Of a stretch of DNA of 64,000 nucleotides, positions 11,644 through 23,593 are shown piece by piece; within the stretch, counting starts at the first letter, position 1, and each line of letters opens with the position of its first letter. The notes beneath the pieces were generated by a model. The model worked only from the letters and a program-made list of their open reading frames with translations, did no database searches and was not told the DNA's origin. The translations under genes and the position numbers were made by a program. Source of the DNA: Przewalskia tangutica (lineage: Eukaryota; Streptophyta; Magnoliopsida; Solanales; Solanaceae); NCBI GenBank assembly GCA_029844215.1, contig CM056736.1, forward strand, positions 22,071,501-22,135,500. The letters run 5' to 3'.

Positions 11644-14606
11644 TTGTAGATGGGATCCTTTCCAAGCTTCACATGGAGGGTCATCCTTATCCTTATGCAA
11701 AGTTCTCGTTAAGACTCGCATTAGAGGTAAGGATCGCCTTGCCCACATACCTTGGGTATATGTCTTTGCACTTAGCTAACACTGTTAGACTAAGGTGAGT
11801 AAGGAGCAGTCGTTTGATGAACGATGTTTCACATTCTACCCCTCTATCCCTACGAACTCCTCAATCCGTAGGCTTAGTTGATTTTCTACTTTTGCTTTGA
11901 GCGCTCATCTGCTTCAACAAATTCATCTTTGTTCTTTAATAAATGATGCAATATGTTGTACCATCGTCAATAAAGATCACAACGTACTTGTATCTCCCCT
12001 CTATTTGGTACAATCTTCAAATCACCCACGTAGGTGTGACTAAGTTATAAAGGAGCGACGCTTCTTTCGCTATACCTTTTGAAGAAATGGAAAGATGATT
12101 TTGCCTCTTCGCCTACCTCACATTCATTTGGAGGGTTTATGTTGACAGAAGGAAACAATCTCAACTTAGTTAGCTTTGAATGACTTTCTATTTAACATGT
12201 CTTATTCTATGATAGAATGGATGCACATATTACAAATATATTATCTTTTGGCTACAGACTTACTATACCATTCTTAGTTATTATAGACCTGTTGGACTAG
12301 ACTCAAACCAGTTTGACCAACAACGTCCTTGAAACCAAGTTTGGGACATGTATCACCTCTTTAGAGTGATCCCATTCTATGAAGTCCTTTGAGGACAACC
12401 TCTTCAACTTCTTTTACTTTAGAGGTGGAGTTGCTTCACATGAACAACACATTGACCGTGATTAAGGCGTAATCGGATCATATGTGATCTAGATACTCTG
12501 GCCCACTCCAGTTGCCTTGGCAGACAGAGTGTCCAATTTATTTTCTGCATTCATTTTGGCCTTCAGATCATTGAAGCTCTGGAAACTCTGGCCCACTCTA
12601 GTTGCCCGTAGGCTTTGTATGACTGAGTGTCTGTAGATGGGATCCTTTCCAAGCTTCACATGGAGGGTCATCTTTATCCTTATGCAAAGTTCTCGTTAAG
12701 ACTCGCATTAGCGGTAAGGATCGCCTTGCCCACATACCTTGGGTATATGGCTTTGCACTTAGCTAACACCGTTAGACTGAGGTGAGTAAGGATCAATCGT
12801 TTGATGAACGATGTTTCACATTCTACCCCTCTATCCCTACGAACTCCTCAATCCGTAGGCTTGGTTGATTTTCTACTTTTGCTTTGTAGCGCTCATCCGC
12901 TTCAACAAATTCATCTTTGTTCTTTAATAAAAGATGCAATACGTTGTACCATCGTCAATAAAGATCACAACGTACTTGTATCTCCCCTCTATTTGGTACA
13001 ATCTTCAAATCACCCACGTAGGTGTGACTAAGTTATAAAGGAGAGACGCTTCTTTCGCTATTCCTTTTGAAGAAATGGAAATGTGATTTTGCCTCTTCGC
13101 CTACCTCACATTCATTTGGAGGGTTTATGTTGACAGAAGGCAACAATCTCAACTTAGTTAGCTTTGAATGACTTTCTATTTAACGTGTCTTATTCTATGA
13201 TAGAATAGATGCACATATTACAAATATATTATCTTTTGGCTACAGACTTACTATACCACTCTTAGTTATTATAGACCTGTTGGACTAGACTCAAACCAGT
13301 TTGACCAACAACGTCCTTGAAACCAAGTTTGGGACATGTATCACCTCTTTAGAGTGATCCCATTCTATGAAGTCCTTTGAGGACAACCTCTTCAACTTCT
13401 TTTACTTTAGAGGTGGAGTTGCTTCACATGAACAACACATTGACCGTGATTAAGGCGTAATCGGATCATATGTGATCTAGATACTCTGGCCCACTCCAGT
13501 TGCCTTGGCAGACAGAGTGTCCAATTTCTTTTCTGCATTCATTTTGGCCTTCAGATCATTGAAGCTCTGGAAACTCTGGCCCACTCTAGTTGCCCGTAGG
13601 CTTTGTATGACTGAGTGTTTGTAGATGGGATCCTTTCCAAGCTTCACATGGAGGGTCATCCTTATCCTTATGCAAAGTTCTCGTTAAGACTCGCATTAGC
13701 GGTAAGGATCGCCTTGCCCACATACCTTGGGTATATGGCTTTGCACTTAGCTAACACCGTTAGACTGAGGTGAGTAAGGATCAATCGTTTGATGAACGAT
13801 GTTTCACATTCTACCCCTCTATCCCTACGAACTCCTCAATCCGTAGGCTTGGTTGATTTTCTACTTTTGCTTTGTAGCGCTCACCCGCTTCAACAAATTC
13901 ATCTTTGTTCTTTAATAAAAGATGCAATACGTTGTACCATCGTCAATAAAGATCACAACGTACTTGTATCTCCCCTCTATTTGGTACAATCTTCAAATCA
14001 CCCACGTAGGTGTGACTAAGTTATAAAGGAGAGGCGCTTCTTTCGCTATTCCTTTTGAAGAAATGGAAAGGTGATTTTGCCTCTTCGCCTACCTCACATT
14101 CATTTGGAGGGTTTATGTTGACAGAAGGCAACAATCTCAACTTAGTTAGCTTTGAATGACTTTCTATTTAACGTGTCTTATTCTATGATAGAATAGATGC
14201 ACATATTACAAATATATTATCTTTTGGCTACAGACTTACTATACCACTCTTAGTTATTATAGACCTGTTGGACTAGACTCAAACCAGTTTGACCAACAAC
14301 GTTCTTGAAACCAAGTTTGGGACATGTATCACCTCTTTAGAGTGATTCCATTCTGTGAGGTCCTTTGAGGACAACCTCTTCAACTTCTTTTACTTTAGAG
14401 GTGGCGTTGCTTCACATGAACAACATATTGACCGTGATTAAGGCGTAATCGGATCATATGTGATCTAGATACTCTGGCCCACTCCAGTTGCCTTGGCAGA
14501 CTGAGTGTCCAATTTCTTTTTTGCCTTCCTTTTGGCCTTCAGATCATTAAAGTTCTGGAAACTATGGCCCACTCTAGTTGCCCGTAGGCTTTGTATGACT
14601 GAGTGT
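11644..14606 (-). repeat. 988-bp segment of copia pol in three tandem copies
   Basis: Copies are 11644-12630, 12631-13618 and 13619-14606. Each starts at (T/C)TGTAGATGGGATCC and ends GACTGAGTGT. Copies 2 and 3 are nearly identical; copy 1 differs more. Reverse-strand translation holds fragments resembling the copia gag-pre/integrase region (GDTCPKLGFKDV, and an FIDDG-like stretch around the cgtcaataaag segment) broken by stops. Within a unit, CTCTGGCCCACTC occurs twice about 90 bp apart. It is a tandem duplication within dead coding sequence. Confidence 0.85.
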
Positions 14607-15689
14607 CCACTACTATCCTATCAAAAGATGGATCTTCTGTCAGAAATAGTGACAGGTTTGTGATTTGAAGGCTCACAATCATCTAATAAATCTGGTAGAA
14701 ATTCCACAACTCCGTATGGGCTTTCATTATCTAGTCCTTTAGTCCTTGTCTTTAGTCCTCTAGTCATTTTCCCTTGTGATCGGTGCCTATAAAAATTCCT
14801 GGCGCTTACTTAGGATTGTCCATAAATCTAATTTATTACAACCTAAGTCCATATCTTCTAAACCGTTGTTTACAATAGTCCAATCTTTAAACTGGAAGGA
14901 AAGTGAGATTAAACTTCTGATTTTAAGGCGTAAGAAATATGTGGAAACCACTTTCATATTTATAGCCTTACTTTATTCTTTTTAATCAGACATATTTTAA
15001 TCTCATTATTGACAAGAAAGAAAAGTTAACTCATACCTCTTGGATTCTGGACCACGTCGGTTCCTTTGTTGGACTGTGTGTCCAATTTCTCCTTACCATA
15101 ATTGGGACAAATATTCTGCTGCAAGATAAAACCACATCTTCAACCTTCTCCTCTTGCCCCAGTTGACATCCTCTACCTCTCGTGGGCCCTTGCTTCCACC
15201 ACTCTCGGGAGCGGTGATAGAAACTCTTCCTTGATCCTTAGCCTCGCTAGCATAACTATCAGAAGTATCTTGAAAATCATTATCAGTTACAGATCTCTCA
15301 CCTTTGACGGAGAAAGAATTGTAACTGTCGTCAAAGAGAGAACCAAAACTAGGACCAGATCTGATGACATAGACGGTGTTTGAACTATTTACAGAACTGT
15401 CAACGAAACTGGTTTCAACAAGAAACCACAACTAGATTTGGGGTCCTATCTATTGACAAACATATTTCTAGCACTAGTACAAATAATGTCTTAAGATGGT
15501 GAGTTACACAATGGATGTACGAGAATAGTAAACAACTACTACTAGTGCTTCGAAAGGATAAACTATAATGATTGCAATAGTTAACAATCTTTTAGCCAAC
15601 AAGAGTTGTGGCTACAGTAAACTTGTGAGTTCTTGAACTTCATCTTGAATCTGCCGTCCTGGATCGATCTTGATTCTTCATTCCAGTTG
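14607..15689 (-). mobile_element. Probable 5' part of the copia relic (gag side), unresolved
   Basis: The position is where the gag and leader of the minus-strand copia element should lie. The reverse strand has an open stretch at 15093-15431 (112 codons, Ser-rich) and a piece reading AATGMKNQDRS near 15670. Neither is a firm gag match. A 5' LTR is not seen; mitochondrial-like sequence begins at about 15690. Confidence 0.35.
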
Positions 15690-18619
15690 CAGCAAGCTCC
15701 TTGATCTTGAAAGAAGGGGGAAATGAAATGTCGGATTGAATCGCCGAAGCAGGGCTAAGACGAATAGATATGAATGACGAAATGAGGTATTCCCCCTTAC
15801 CTTAGTCAGACTGGCATGAAGCTTACCTGAGGAATTAGGAAGATGAAAGAAAGAAAAGCGGAAAAGGGGGATACCCCATAGACCAAAAGGGCATAGATCG
15901 ATAAGATCCAAGAAAAGAAAATACCCGCAGCAGAATCGGAAGACCTTTAGTAGATTGTTTTTAGGTCCAAGCGGTGAATCAGAAATCTTCCTTACGCCTA
16001 CAAGCAAGAGTCTCCTAGGATTTCGCAAGGGAAAGGTAGCCGGGATACGTTGCGGCAAGGAATAGGAAGGTGCCTCTAGCAGATTGCCCTTTCTTTTCCT
16101 TTCCTGGGCTAGGTAACCGTTAATGGAATATCCGAGGCATTTTCTGCTTTGTGGAGTCAACTCGTCTTCCCCGAAGCGGAACCCACGTCTAAATTAGTGT
16201 ATACATATGCACTTACAGTTACAGATACAGAAGGCGCAATCGGAGCACTAAGATCATGGGGTGAAGGCACACTGTCATTACACGATGGGTAAGGTGCGGA
16301 GCTACACTCTAAAGACAGATTCACTAGATTCCGACCTTCCCGCTGCTCTGTATAGTCCTATTGGAGGGCAATACAATACTCTAACGATTCCTGCCTTGGT
16401 TGATGATGAATTACCTTACTCCCTTTCCATACCGGGTCTAGGGGTATAGTCTATTCTATAATATACTCTTCTTCTATCACAGAAATAGCTAAATCGGAAG
16501 TTAAGCCCTATAAGCACTTCACTGAAACTAAAAAGAAGAACAAGAGCAATACTTCACAGGCTAAAGCAGGAACAAGGGGCGCAAGCAGTCTTTAGAAGTC
16601 TAAACTAAGAAAGACTTACGAACCACTTAGGAAGGATAAGAGCCGTAGCTACAAAGCAAAAGAAGTTGTCGGAGGCGATGCGACGATACTCACCTCAGCC
16701 TCTCTGGCGGCATTAGTTACCAGATTCATTCAGTGACAGCCTTAGGATAAGGAAGTCCTTTATTTTCATTGTTGAAATAGGCGGCCACTCTCTCTCTCTT
16801 ACTTTCTTTCATTTAGTTAGGCGTGGTAAAGGATCTCGCTCGAAAGAGACTCTTCACCTACTGAATTGGAATGACTCTTACCCTTACTTCTCTCTTTACT
16901 CAGAGAAGTCCCTCTCGGAGCTATTCCCCGGCGCTGTGTCTTCTTTCTCCTTACTCTGGGAATGAAGCCGTAAGCCGAACAGAATACGGACTTGCTTGCT
17001 CTATTTGATTCAGGACCTCTTGCTGCTGCGTCTCTTTCGGATTCGGTTCCTAATAAAAGAAAAAGATTGTTGGCCTGCCTATTCCGATTGAGAATATGGA
17101 AGAGGCTATGAAATAGAAGAAAGAAGGTGAGTTCGAACTCTAACTCAAGAGCCCTTACTCAAGAGGGCTTCTCTTCCTCTTATTGTCAGAAGTCAAATGG
17201 TTAAGTCCAGTTGGGGCAACTGGGCCAGACGACATTGATAGCGGAGTTTCCGTGGTAAGGTACAAAGCTTTTTGTCTGGGTCTTGGGCAGACGTACTCAA
17301 CTGGTACAAATAGAAAGGCTCGTCCAGTGAGTGATGACACTAGCGAGTAAACTGCAAAAGGGTCTTGCTTGGTATAATATAAGCGGATGAGTTAGTTATA
17401 ATTAGCTCAGATGTGACTTCTTTTCTCGGTTTCGGTTGCTTGACTCAATAATGGCCCTTCAAAGTCATTGACTCCATATTTAGGGAACGGTTGAACTCCT
17501 TGCTACGCCCCTCCCTCACCTCTGAAACTCGGCAAAGCTGCCTGCCTTTCTTTCAATGCTTTAAGATGGAAGTAGGTCGAGGATAGGGCTTTCTCGATCG
17601 GAGTCCAGACGGACTTGATTGCTTATTTCATTCCATCTCTGCTCCTGGAAACAAATCAAGATCAAGGATGTTAAAAAGACAGAGTCAACCGATAGATCAA
17701 AGAGTCATCACAAACCTTGCTGCCACCTAATCGATGAATCTTGTCCCCCTTTTGTGGCTTTAGCCCGCTTCTTGTTACCTTGTTACTAAAAAAATGGCGT
17801 GCGTATAGAATGGGATCAAGACCAGTAGGTCGGTTCTCTCCCGAGTATCATTAGTGGGTCCACAGACTTTTTTGAGAAAAAAGAAAGGATAGGCCCGGGG
17901 ACCCCTAATATAATAGAATTTGATCACTCCTCTCATGCGGACTCTTATTCGATGTCAATCGCTCAGCTTCTTTGTTTAATGAAGGCGCATTCCCCCTGAG
18001 TGAGACCATTCCTTTGTCTTAACTCGGGCTGAAAAGGTAGATTTGCCCCTCACCCTTTTTGATTTCAAGCTACTTGCGCCTATTGTTTATTGGTCCAATG
18101 GCCTCACCGCTGGCTGTCCCTCTATTAAAATGTTGGGCAAGTGGCGGGGAATTACCCGTATTCAGTACGAGCAGAGTGGAAACTGCTCATACCTTTCGGA
18201 CGACGGCATTCGCCTGTCACCCGTAATCCGAAAAGACTGACCTCAATAATGTTCGCAATCATACCTTAGTTCAGGATCTCCCTACTCGTATGTAGGAGGA
18301 GCTACTGCCTTCCTTCTAATCGGTTCGAAGAGAAAAGGAAACGAAACAATAAAGGTTCACTTTCATTGGTGCTTCCCCCTACACGTATATTGGGGCGAGA
18401 GCGGGCGCTAGCTTCCTAAACAGGATTTTCTATGAGGTAGAGGCTGGATCAATAAAAGAAAGATAAGGAAAGTGTACAAGATTCCAATCGGGCTACCTCT
18501 GAAGGAAGGTGGCGGCGAGGAAGGGTATTTCGAATCTCGATCAAATAGCGTAGCACGGGACCGCGCCAAGCATAGCGAGTTAGGTATGGGCTTTCTTTCA
18601 CTACCAGAATCACCATTTG
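15690..18619. other. Mitochondrial-type intergenic sequence
   Basis: I recognise no conserved gene here on either strand. A minus-strand open frame at 15678-16160 (160 codons) has no familiar motif, and its last codons lie across the left junction. The stretch resembles ordinary plant mitochondrial spacer. Confidence 0.5.
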
Positions 18620-18995
18620 GCAGGGCTACTAGGACTTGGGTCTCTCTCTTGGGCGGGGCATCAAGTACATCTATCTTTACCGATGTTGCAATTTCTAAAG
18701 GCTGGAGTAGATCCTAAAGAGCTACCACTTCCTCATGAATTTCTCTTGAATCGAGATCTTTTGGCTCAACTTTATCCCCTCCAAAAAAAGGGGGAGCAAC
18801 CCCATTTTGAACCTTGAATTGGTCAAAATATGCGGAATTTCTTACTTTTCGTGGAGGATTAGATCCTGTAACTGGGGGTCTGTGGCTGACTGATATTGCC
18901 CATCGCCATTTAGCTATAGCATTTATTTTTCTCGTTGCTGGTCATATGTATAGAACCAATTTCGAGATTGGGCACAGTATGAAAGATCTTTGAAA
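18620..18995 (+). pseudogene. psaA: Plastid psaA fragment (photosystem I P700 apoprotein A1)
   Basis: Forward translation gives GLLGLGSLSWAGHQVH, DPKELPLPHEFLLNRDLLAQ (up to about 18775) and, after a frameshift near 18785-18815, FLTFRGGLDPVTGGLWLTD and GHMYRTNF. These are consecutive parts of PsaA, a plastid thylakoid protein. Roughly 120 of about 750 residues are present, with no start or stop of its own, so it is non-functional. Lying between mitochondrial sequences, it is best read as plastid DNA that had entered the mitochondrial genome before the nuclear transfer. A His-to-Arg change (AHRHLA) and several other changes show relaxed constraint. PsaB is a paralogue, but the DPKELPLPHEF segment points to PsaA. 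Confidence 0.88.
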
Positions 18996-20824
18996 TCCTT
19001 GATAGTCTGGAAAGGGAACGCGAATCTAGCCACCACTTTCTCTATTTAAAGAAAAAGAAAGAGGGTGCGGGTAAAATCCGCATCTTTGCGCCCTTTACTT
19101 ACTTCAAGGGATGGTGCGTCCGATACATGATTGGTTAATGACGATTCTCAACAGCATCTGTAAGATCTCGAGGCTTACTAGACGGAATTCGATCAAAAAT
19201 GAAAACTTTGGATATTTTTCTTAGAAGGAGATGAACTACCTATAGATTTGTATGTAAGTGCACGATAGGAATTAAGAGAAAGCTGGCATCCAATCAAGAA
19301 AGAATCACTTCGGACAATTAGACTAAGCTTCCCCCCTGTCTCTCTTCTTTAGCTAATGATGAAGCAAATCCCTAAAGTCAAAGTAGTCCATGAAAGCATC
19401 TATTTTTTCCGTTCAAGAAATTGCTTATGTAAAGATGGGGTGAGTCTCTTATAAGATCTTCCTTTCTTCTCTTTTCTTCTATTAGTTAGCTTGGATTGAG
19501 AAAGCTCCGCCCAATAGCGCTTAGCCATGTGTGTGTAGACCGAAATGGTCTCGCGAAGCCGGTCAACGGTAGCCTAAGAGCAAGTCAAAACTACGAGAAG
19601 GGCGCGAGAAGTTTTGTGAAGGTAGAGAGATATTTTCAAATCAGACTTCAAGTTGGTGTGCCGCGTGTTAAGAAGGCAGAGACCGCCCCAGGCTTCGCCC
19701 TAATTCCCATCGTTGGTTGAATAAGATTAGATTAGTCTCGCGAAATTCGTTCTCGAATGATTCATCGATGGAATTAGGCCTAGGTGTATGAAAATTTATT
19801 GTGATTCCACTTCGCTTGCTTGCAAGCGAAGGCATACACGCATCGATAGGGAACCCAAAGAAGAGCTAGAAAAAGGAAAGCGGCACCAACACTTAATAGC
19901 TCCATTTCTTGTTCCTGAGCGGAAGGTACGCTCAGCCCCTGATACATTGCTATTTTTTTTTCCTTGCGGCCAGGGATAATGAGTCGGTTGGCTCTTAGAG
20001 TATAGCCTCTCTCGGGGTTAGCGATAAGAGTACACCGGCCCGTGTGGTAGCGGGCGAACTAAGGATTTCGTGCTTGCAAGGAAGCGTGCAAGTGGGTGAA
20101 CGCATCACCAGCCAAGCTAGTCACTTGGAACATAGGGGTATTCAATCCCCGAGCTTCTGGGCCTTGAGAACCGACTTCGGATTTGCTCCTTAGATAGTGA
20201 GTAGCAAAGAAGGGTAGGGTTTCAAGTTTAGGGTTTTCACTTCCACGTCCCAGCTCGTCGAAGCTACCGCCTATCGATTGAAATTTCCCTCCTCAGCCGG
20301 AGGCGGAACCGGCTCCCCCTGAACCATCCTCGGAAGAGTAAGGAAGGAGAAGGGAACGGGAGTTTCTCGCCTCCTAAGAGTATAAAGAAGCGGAGTGTCA
20401 CCCCAACAAACTAGACGCACGCATCAAGGCGTTCTGCCAACGAGCGAAGGCGATCGCTCAAGAAAGGGGATTCAGCCCCGGCAAATGCGATGCAGTGAAA
20501 GACGCTGCGGACTATGTGGCCGGTGACGTAAAAGATATGCCGGCAGCTAGCCAACTCCGCTTTCTAACGAGGTTAAGGCGTGACCTAGAAAACGGAAACA
20601 GCGAGACCTGGGGTCTCATCGAACGAGAAGTTCGAAGATGGAGACCAGGTTCGGCACGAAATCATAAAGGTTTGAGGGCCCGTTGGTCAAAGGAAAGGGA
20701 AGGTCCTGCTTCCGGGACGGAGCCGTATGACGCGAGAGTGTCACGTACGGTTCCTTTGAGAAGGGTGTGATACCACCACCTATCAGGCCCGACGAGCGGT
20801 CCACGGAGCTGCATCCCTACTCAC
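18996..20824 (+). other. 3' portion of the group II intron preceding nad1 exon 5, with upstream spacer
   Basis: A domain V at 20720-20753, a domain VI-like segment and exon 5 in the expected order identify the 3' end of nad1 intron 4. Group II-like sequence may reach back to about 19490 (GTAGCCTAAGAGCAAGTC near 19570), but the 5' limit is unclear. In angiosperms this intron usually holds matR; no matR frame of about 650 codons is present here. The copy is therefore either an intron half for trans-splicing or rearranged. Confidence 0.6.
20720..20753 (+). ncRNA. Group II intron domain V
   Basis: The 34-nt element begins GAGCCGTATGACGC and ends GTACGGTTC. GAGCCGT pairs with ACGGTTC, and GACGC pairs with GTGTC around a GAGA tetraloop. 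The A-G-C triad near the 5' end and the usual 34-nt size are kept. It lies about 70 nt before the exon, leaving room for domain VI. It is the catalytic core of a spliceosome-independent intron, and has no expected role in the nucleus. Confidence 0.88.
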
Positions 20825-21084
20825 CTGGTCTATGCACATCGCTCTCTCCAGGAGGTTGGCCGCCTATCCTAGATCTTCCCATTTCCAAGAAGATCCCGGG
20901 CTCGATCTGGTTTAGTATCAAGGTGATTCTTTTTCTGTTCCTATATATATGGGTCCGTGCAGCATTTCCACGATATCGTTATGATCAATTAATGGGACTT
21001 GGCCGGAAAGTGTTCTTGCCTCTATCATTAGCTCGGGTAGTCCCCGTTTCTGGTGTTTTAGTCACCTTTCAATGGCTCCCTTAA
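20825..21084 (+). CDS. nad1: nad1 exon 5 (NADH dehydrogenase subunit 1, C-terminal part)
   Basis: This exon encodes the C-terminal part of the membrane subunit ND1 of mitochondrial complex I. Forward translation reads LCTSLSPGGWPPILDLPIS, then a hydrophobic helix (FSIKVILFLFLYIWVRAAF), RYDQLMGLGRKVFLPLSLAR and a final VTFQWLP before TAA. Length (about 260 bp) fits the last exon in other plants. Ser and Pro codons in LCTSLSPGGW and Arg codons at GLGRKV and LARVV are at places normally changed by C-to-U editing, so this is unedited genomic sequence. The splice position is placed near 20825 from exon length and the intron AY end. Exons 1-4 are not in the window, so the nuclear copy cannot make ND1. 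Confidence 0.88.
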
Positions 21085-21363
21085 TTATGTGCGAGGAATT
21101 GCCCTATTGAGTAATGGGAAGCGGGCTAGTCCCCGAAAATGCCCCGCCCGTAAGTTCCTTTGTCGTTGGGGAAAAAAAATAAAGAGATTTTTTTGAGATT
21201 AGAAATTCTGCCTTTTTTTCTCCCAATTTCCCACTCTTTCTGTGAGGCAAAACCTCACCACACTACACTACACTTCGACACAAGAGAAGAGGACCGGGCG
21301 CTTTGTATCTTCGGGATAGGAGCTGGCGGTCTTCTTTAAGAGAACTTCAATCTAATACTCATT

Positions 21364-21930
21364 ATGGATCAACTCATGTTTCCACTCTATTTTCATTACG
21401 AGGATGTATCACGTCAGGATCCGTTGCTCAAACCGAATCACGCCAACGTTATGGAAGTTCCTGGATCGTGTAAAATAATAGTAGTACCAAAGACAGCACC
21501 TTCTATCAAAAATGGAAAATTGGCTATGGAGATTCCGTGCGGTCAGAAATTAATACAGACACAAAGGGCTTCAACAGGAAAGTCGTTTCGATCCAATCCA
21601 TTCTTGGGGTCAAATAAAGAAAAAAAAGGATATGTCAGTGACCTAGCACGACAAAGCACTCTCCGAGGGCATGGAATGTCACATTTTTTGGTCAGAATAT
21701 CCACAGTAATGTCTCTGTTAGATTCTCCGGTCGAAATAAGGGAAAGGTCAATTCAATTCTCGATGGAAACAGAATTTTGCGAATTCTCCCCCGAACTGGA
21801 AGATCATTTCGAGATCTTCGAACATATTCGAGGGTTCAATGTTACTATTGTAACTTCGGCCAACACACAAGATGAGACTTTACCACCGTGGAGCGGCTTT
21901 TTGCAAAAAGATGAGGGGGAAAGTCAGTAA
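21364..21930 (+). CDS. rpl5: Mitochondrial ribosomal protein L5
   Basis: The intact frame encodes uL5, a large-subunit protein of the mitochondrial ribosome that contacts 5S rRNA. Recognisable segments are FPLYFHYEDVSRQDPLL at the start, VPGSCKIIVVPKTAPSI, LAMEIPCGQKL, the basic stretch FRSNPFLGSNKEKKGYVSDL and FEIFEHIRGFNVTIVTSANT. The first ATG gives 188 codons, but the usual start is the in-frame ATG at 21376 (Met-Phe-Pro-Leu), giving about 184 residues. The start of the broken rps14 lies one base after its stop, as in the rpl5-rps14-cob cluster of many angiosperm mitochondria. Pro in KPNHANVME and in DETLPPWSG may be unedited sites. The nuclear copy lacks an evident promoter or targeting peptide and is probably not expressed as protein. 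Confidence 0.92.
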   Translation: MDQLMFPLYFHYEDVSRQDPLLKPNHANVMEVPGSCKIIVVPKTAPSIKNGKLAMEIPCGQKLIQTQRASTGKSFRSNPFLGSNKEKKGYVSDLARQSTLRGHGMSHFLVRISTVMSLLDSPVEIRERSIQFSMETEFCEFSPELEDHFEIFEHIRGFNVTIVTSANTQDETLPPWSGFLQKDEGESQ

Positions 21931-21931
21931 G

Positions 21932-22239
21932 ATGTCGGAGAAGCGAAATATACGAGATCACAAACGTAGATTGCTCGCGGCTAGGCTAAATATGAATTGA
22001 GACGAAAGCTTTATAAAGCCCTTTGTAAAGATCCCGATCTTCCTAGTGATATGCGGGACAAACATCGTTAGTTGTTGTCCAAGTTGCCAAGAAAGAGTTC
22101 CTTTGCACGAGTAAGAAACCGATGTATTTACACGGGTCGCCCTCGTTCCGTATATGAGTTCTTCCAAATTTCTCGTATCCTTTTTCGTGGATTAGCATCT
22201 CGAGGTCCTTTGATGGGCATAAAGAAATCGTCTTGGTAG
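21932..22239 (+). pseudogene. rps14: Broken mitochondrial ribosomal protein S14 gene
   Basis: The frame opens MSEKRNIRDHKRRLLAAR, the typical N-terminus of uS14m. A 5-bp tandem duplication (GGCTA near 21981-21990) then shifts the frame. The remaining sequence still encodes recognisable rps14 in another frame to the end (IKKSSW then TAG at 22237-22239). The span is 308 bp, which is 5 more than the 303 bp of a 100-codon gene plus stop. A second lesion is an in-frame TAG near 22066 in the restored register. Loss of mitochondrial rps14, with the functional gene moved to the nucleus, is known in many dicots, so the break probably pre-dates transfer of this block. Confidence 0.92.
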
Positions 22240-23593
22240 CAACCACCAAACCAATAGAACAAGGGTTAGCTCCGCAGCAGGTCTACAAGCAAGGTAAGTA
22301 GGTCCATTACCAGCCGGCTCCGGACCGAAAAGACCTAACGGACTAATCCCTTATCTAGGATCGTAGATGCTAACGGGGCGGGAATCGAAGTGGGGGACCC
22401 CTCTAACGCCTGTGTCTATCTCCTGTCAAGTATGCTCCCCAGACATAGACTACGTACAGGGTAGTACTCTTGGAAAGATAGAATATCACCGCGTGAACAT
22501 AACATTACATGTTGTTACGAATGTAACTCCCGAAGGATCGACCACTATTCTAAATATAGTAAGGCGGAGAACTGTTGTTCAGTGGAGCGCCGGAGTGCGG
22601 AGGTTGTTCCCATCATTGAAGTCAGGGTGTGGGACTGAGCCTTCCGAATGAGAAAGAAGAAAAGTGCTTAGTTTCGTTGGAAAAACCAACGCAAATATCA
22701 TATTGACTTTCTCTCGCCCTACTTCTAAAGATAGATAGAAAAGGTTGGAGAGAATGACTTTCTGAAATTCTCTCCTTTCTAAAGCAAGGCGGCCCCCCCA
22801 GAACAAAGCCCCACCCCTCTTTTCCCCCCTTTAATGAAGGACCCTCGCCTCGCTTCCTATTCATTTGTGGGTCTGGAACCGAGGGCCTTTTTTTTTTCAA
22901 GAGGTGATTTCGAGAATCAACCAACGGAAAAACCCGTAGCCCAGGTGACTCACAGCCTCCCTCTCGCCCAAATAAATGAAATGGGATGAATCAAATCAAT
23001 AAGCTTTTTGATTGATTCAGGGCGCAGCGAAGCCAAATTCAATCAAGGAAAGGGGGCTTACTTTTCCTGAGGCTGATTCATCCTATTCAAATTTAGCTAT
23101 GCTAATGGAAGAGGAAAAGTTTTCAGATGAGATGGACCCCCATGAGCGAGAACCCCCAATTGCTTAGGGGTCGCACTCTGTCCCGCTTGGTGGACGAAAT
23201 CTTCTCTCCTTTTAGAATTCTTTCTCCCACACACCTTTTTTGCCCTCTTTCACCGAGGAGGAAAGAATAATATTCCAAGCGGACAGAGACCTAAATTTCC
23301 ATTAGATTCATTCCTAAGCTTTCTTAGATTTCATTCCTGTTGACTAATCCGAGTCCTTGAGAGCTTAGACGTCAGCGGTAAAAACCTCTCTTATTCGGTC
23401 ACCGAGAAGTCGGACGACTCTTCAGTAACCCAGGGTGATCCGACCCCTTCGACGCTTTTTTCGCTGTATACCCCCTCCATCCTTCGGAGGTGGAAGAAAG
23501 GGTACTCACATTTTAATACATAGTAGGGCCCCAGAAGGCTAAAAGGTGGGGGAACAAGAGTTGTCACGATAGAAAAGAGAAAGCAAAAAATAA
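22240..23593 (+). other. Spacer between broken rps14 and cob
   Basis: About 1.35 kb of mitochondrial spacer. Several short frames overlap on both strands but none has a familiar motif. The cob 5' untranslated region must lie in its last few hundred bases. No tRNA or intron core is evident. Confidence 0.55.

Noticed and set aside
12801..14019. Two identical 76-codon plus-strand frames 988 bp apart
   Set aside because: They are the antisense of duplicated copia pol, not genes.
15678..16160. 160-codon minus-strand open frame in the mitochondrial block
   Set aside because: No familiar motif; its last codons cross the copia/mitochondrial junction, so it is likely a chance frame.
17100..17145. 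Possible tRNA T-arm (GAGTTCGAACTC)
   Set aside because: No cloverleaf could be built around it; the other arms and an acceptor stem are missing.
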